Under the pieces are notes generated by a model. The model had not been told where the DNA came from. It did not search any database and saw only the letters and a program-made list of their open reading frames with translations. The position numbers and the translations under genes are program-made. DNA of 64,000 bases from RGIG6165 sp045538835 (GTDB taxonomy: Bacteria; Bacillota; Clostridia; Oscillospirales; Feifaniaceae). Of this stretch, positions 62,231-64,000 are shown piece after piece; position 1 is the first letter of the stretch, and every line of letters starts with the position of its first letter. The DNA is taken from assembly GCA_045538835.1 (NCBI GenBank), contig JAZQEF010000002.1, positions 62,001-126,000 of the forward strand, written 5' to 3'.

Positions 62231-62306
62231 GTTAAGAGTTGTTTGTTTTCTTAATCTTATTTATTATAACATTATTTTTCAGAAATGTATAGAAAAATTT
62301 AAAATA

Positions 62307-63134
62307 TTATTCGATAATCTGACCTGTACTTAAATCATATTTAAACTCATACTCATCTGTCTCTATGACATACATCGGCGTGAATGCGATTTCGGGATAA
62401 TTTTCACTCGCCACATATGTAAGTGTCATGGTTTCTATTTTCATTTCTTCATCATCCAGCGCGCCTGCTATGGCAAAGAGCACATTTACCGAATTTGAAA
62501 AATCAGTCGCTATCTCGCTTGCCGCAGAACCTATGAGAAGTTTACCGCTTGCGCGGGCAACTTTCTTGCCGACTATCTCAACCTCCGTGATATAGTCCTC
62601 AATGGGCAATTTATTTTTATAACGCTGTACTGTAAAGGTGAAACCTTTTTCAGTCTCGTTATACTCAGTTATTTTAAAATCCGCCGACGAAAGCCCCGAT
62701 ATCTCAACAAATGTTTTTGTGAGAGACTGCGCCCTTCTCCTGCTGACATCTTCCTTTTCATCTGTATCCGACACGATATATTCAAAAGTTCCGTCATTAA
62801 AAACGGTTAGTTTATTATTGCCGAACGAATATACATTTCCGTCTTGAGTGACAGACAGCGTAACTTCACTGTCGCCCGCAAGTTTATTTGCAAAAGTCCC
62901 ATATTCATCCGCCGCGCCCGTTGTTATTACTATCGGCTCGACAGGTCTTTTCTGCGGTATGTCATCCGCCGATATGAGTATTCCCCTTGCCTCAAGTGAC
63001 TTTGATGCCTGCTGTACATAACTGTCGGATATATAGTCCCGGTCGCGCTCTGTATCATACAGTTCATAAGCGAGATAACCGTTTACAAGTATAAGCAACG
63101 CCAAGAGGAGTGTCTTTACTCTATGCCAGTCCAT
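62307..63134 (-). CDS. walI: WalI/YycI-like two-component accessory protein
   Basis: 275 residues with a single N-terminal helix (KTLLLALLILVNGYLAYEL, residues ~8-26) preceded by the MDW.R.K pattern of YycI, then an extracytoplasmic beta-rich domain of YycI/YycH fold. In Bacillus such proteins sit beside WalK and tune its kinase activity. It follows the walH-like gene by three bases. Low sequence conservation makes this a family-and-context call. Confidence 0.8.
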   Translation of the reverse strand: MDWHRVKTLLLALLILVNGYLAYELYDTERDRDYISDSYVQQASKSLEARGILISADDIPQKRPVEPIVITTGAADEYGTFANKLAGDSEVTLSVTQDGNVYSFGNNKLTVFNDGTFEYIVSDTDEKEDVSRRRAQSLTKTFVEISGLSSADFKITEYNETEKGFTFTVQRYKNKLPIEDYITEVEIVGKKVARASGKLLIGSAASEIATDFSNSVNVLFAIAGALDDEEMKIETMTLTYVASENYPEIAFTPMYVIETDEYEFKYDLSTGQIIE

Positions 63135-63137
63135 AAA

Positions 63138-64000
63138 TCAATCCTCCCAGTAAAACAAATAGTCGGGTATCATGGGGGTATCACCCTTATACGCTATTCT
63201 TATTTTGTTTAATACACCGCTGCGATTTGCATACAGCCGGATAAAGTTCTCAAGACTCTCAAGTTCGATCTGCTGTTGTGAATATGCATAACTTTCAAGC
63301 AGGATATCTGCAGACACAAAATAACCGTTTCGGTAAACAAGCCTTGCCGATGTGTCTGAATTTTTTATAGATATACCGTTTACACAGTATTCAAACTCTG
63401 TCACATATCCCTTTAACTCACTGTCATAATAGGCGTTTTTCAGGCGCACCGATGCTTCGCCGCCCAGAAGTTCTTTTTCAAAAGATGATAAAAACTTCTG
63501 CGATGCTATTATGACATCACGCACAAAGTAACCTTTTTCTCCTGCCTGTCCTATATAGTTTGCCAGAGAAATGCCCCCGTTATCCTGATACGCCCCAAAT
63601 GTTATTCTTCCGTCAGTCTGCGCCATGATACTTCTTAAATTTTCAACATAGATTACCGAGCCGTCCTCTTTAATCTCATTGTTAAGTGAGCCTGAGTTTA
63701 TCCCGAAATTTGTCAGTACCGCAGAAAGATTTGCAAAGGAATAGTTACCTGCTTCTGCATTATAAAGTTTATTGCTTTTTTCAAGCAGCGGCAAGGCTAT
63801 CTGTCCGACAGGCACGGCACTTCCGCCCTTAACTTTAACCTCGGACAAAATCGCATCAAGTGCTGAAATATCAGTTGTTTCCATACCGCCTATATCAGAA
63901 ACATTTATGTCTGAGTTTCCCTTAACGGTTTCAAAAACATATGTCTCTTCACCATCGGTAAATACAGCGTTTATATTCCCGTCAGCATCATAAATATACA
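63138..64000 (-). CDS. walH: WalH/YycH-like protein (N-terminus beyond the window)
   Basis: The frame is open to base 64000; 287 residues are visible and the start lies outside. The visible part is extracytoplasmic-type, with an alpha/beta repeat structure and TFGAYQDNGGISLANYIGQAGEKGYF. It resembles the C-terminal part of YycH, and its place directly before walI, with walJ and rlmH downstream, supports this. walR and walK are expected just beyond the right edge. Confidence 0.7.
   Translation of the reverse strand, partial: YIYDADGNINAVFTDGEETYVFETVKGNSDINVSDIGGMETTDISALDAILSEVKVKGGSAVPVGQIALPLLEKSNKLYNAEAGNYSFANLSAVLTNFGINSGSLNNEIKEDGSVIYVENLRSIMAQTDGRITFGAYQDNGGISLANYIGQAGEKGYFVRDVIIASQKFLSSFEKELLGGEASVRLKNAYYDSELKGYVTEFEYCVNGISIKNSDTSARLVYRNGYFVSADILLESYAYSQQQIELESLENFIRLYANRSGVLNKIRIAYKGDTPMIPDYLFYWED

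Noticed and set aside
1..64000. CRISPR arrays, prophage, integrases, rRNA
   Set aside because: None seen: no regularly spaced direct repeats, no phage structural or integrase genes, and no rRNA-like stretches.

Overview
The window looks like chromosomal DNA of a low-to-mid GC Gram-positive anaerobe of the class Clostridia, most like the gut Ruminococcaceae/Oscillospiraceae. Reasons: strong AGGAGG-type ribosome binding sites, TTGACA/TATAAT promoters, lipobox solute-binding proteins, an S-layer-homology protein, WalH/I/J-type genes, FeoAB, and a GGGtGRT gene pair. No prophage, plasmid backbone or CRISPR array is visible. Assignments come from reading the sequence and from family knowledge; nothing was searched against a database.

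Layout. 1-7.6 kb: 3' part of secA (leaving the left edge), trmL, a glycolytic operon pgk-tpiA-gpmI, and two small membrane/zinc-ribbon genes. 7.6-11.4 kb: feoB-feoA behind tRNA-Ser(GCT) and tRNA-Val(GAC), then an acyltransferase. 11.4-22.4 kb: a purine operon on the minus strand, controlled by a ZTP riboswitch with an overlapping terminator: purE-purF-purM-purN-IMP cyclohydrolase (PurO type)-AICAR transformylase (stand-alone)-purD-purL. 22.4-28.3 kb: a TrpXYZ-like ABC transporter, a CadC/SmtB-like repressor with its metal P-type ATPase, and a cupin. 28.4-31.8 kb: tRNA-Ser(TGA) followed by an odd repeat-rich junction and a 5'-truncated nitrilase/GDPD fusion, then a family 3 glycosidase. 31.8-37.6 kb: a candidate structured RNA, a cysteine-rich leader peptide with attenuator in front of a cysteine-type ABC importer, and a second convergent amino-acid importer whose binding protein has its two lobes in swapped order. 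37.7-45.5 kb: CDF transporter with AraC regulator, and a MacAB-like efflux operon ending in an SLH protein. 45.5-52.2 kb: an inverted-repeat element, mgtC-like, an SDR gene, htpG, galE and the NifU-like/GGGtGRT pair. 52.2-64 kb: an HTH/SLOG divergent pair, threonine aldolase, ABC-F ATPase, a MurL-MurD fusion, AEC transporter, rlmH, walJ, murA, walI and walH (running off the right edge).

The most interesting points are: (1) a 28-residue leader peptide with seven Cys codons, followed by mutually exclusive hairpins and a terminator, upstream of a CjaA-like importer, which reads as cysteine-sensing ribosome-mediated attenuation; (2) a naturally circularly permuted family 3 solute-binding protein; (3) a single-chain MurL-MurD2 fusion implying the L-Glu-first route to D-Glu in peptidoglycan; (4) a purine pathway in which the usual bifunctional PurH is replaced by separate PurO-type and AICAR transformylase enzymes under a ZTP riboswitch; (5) the GGGtGRT/NifU-like pair of unknown function; (6) a ~210-nt structured RNA candidate with a partial second copy in the purine operon, and a 279-bp nested inverted-repeat element.
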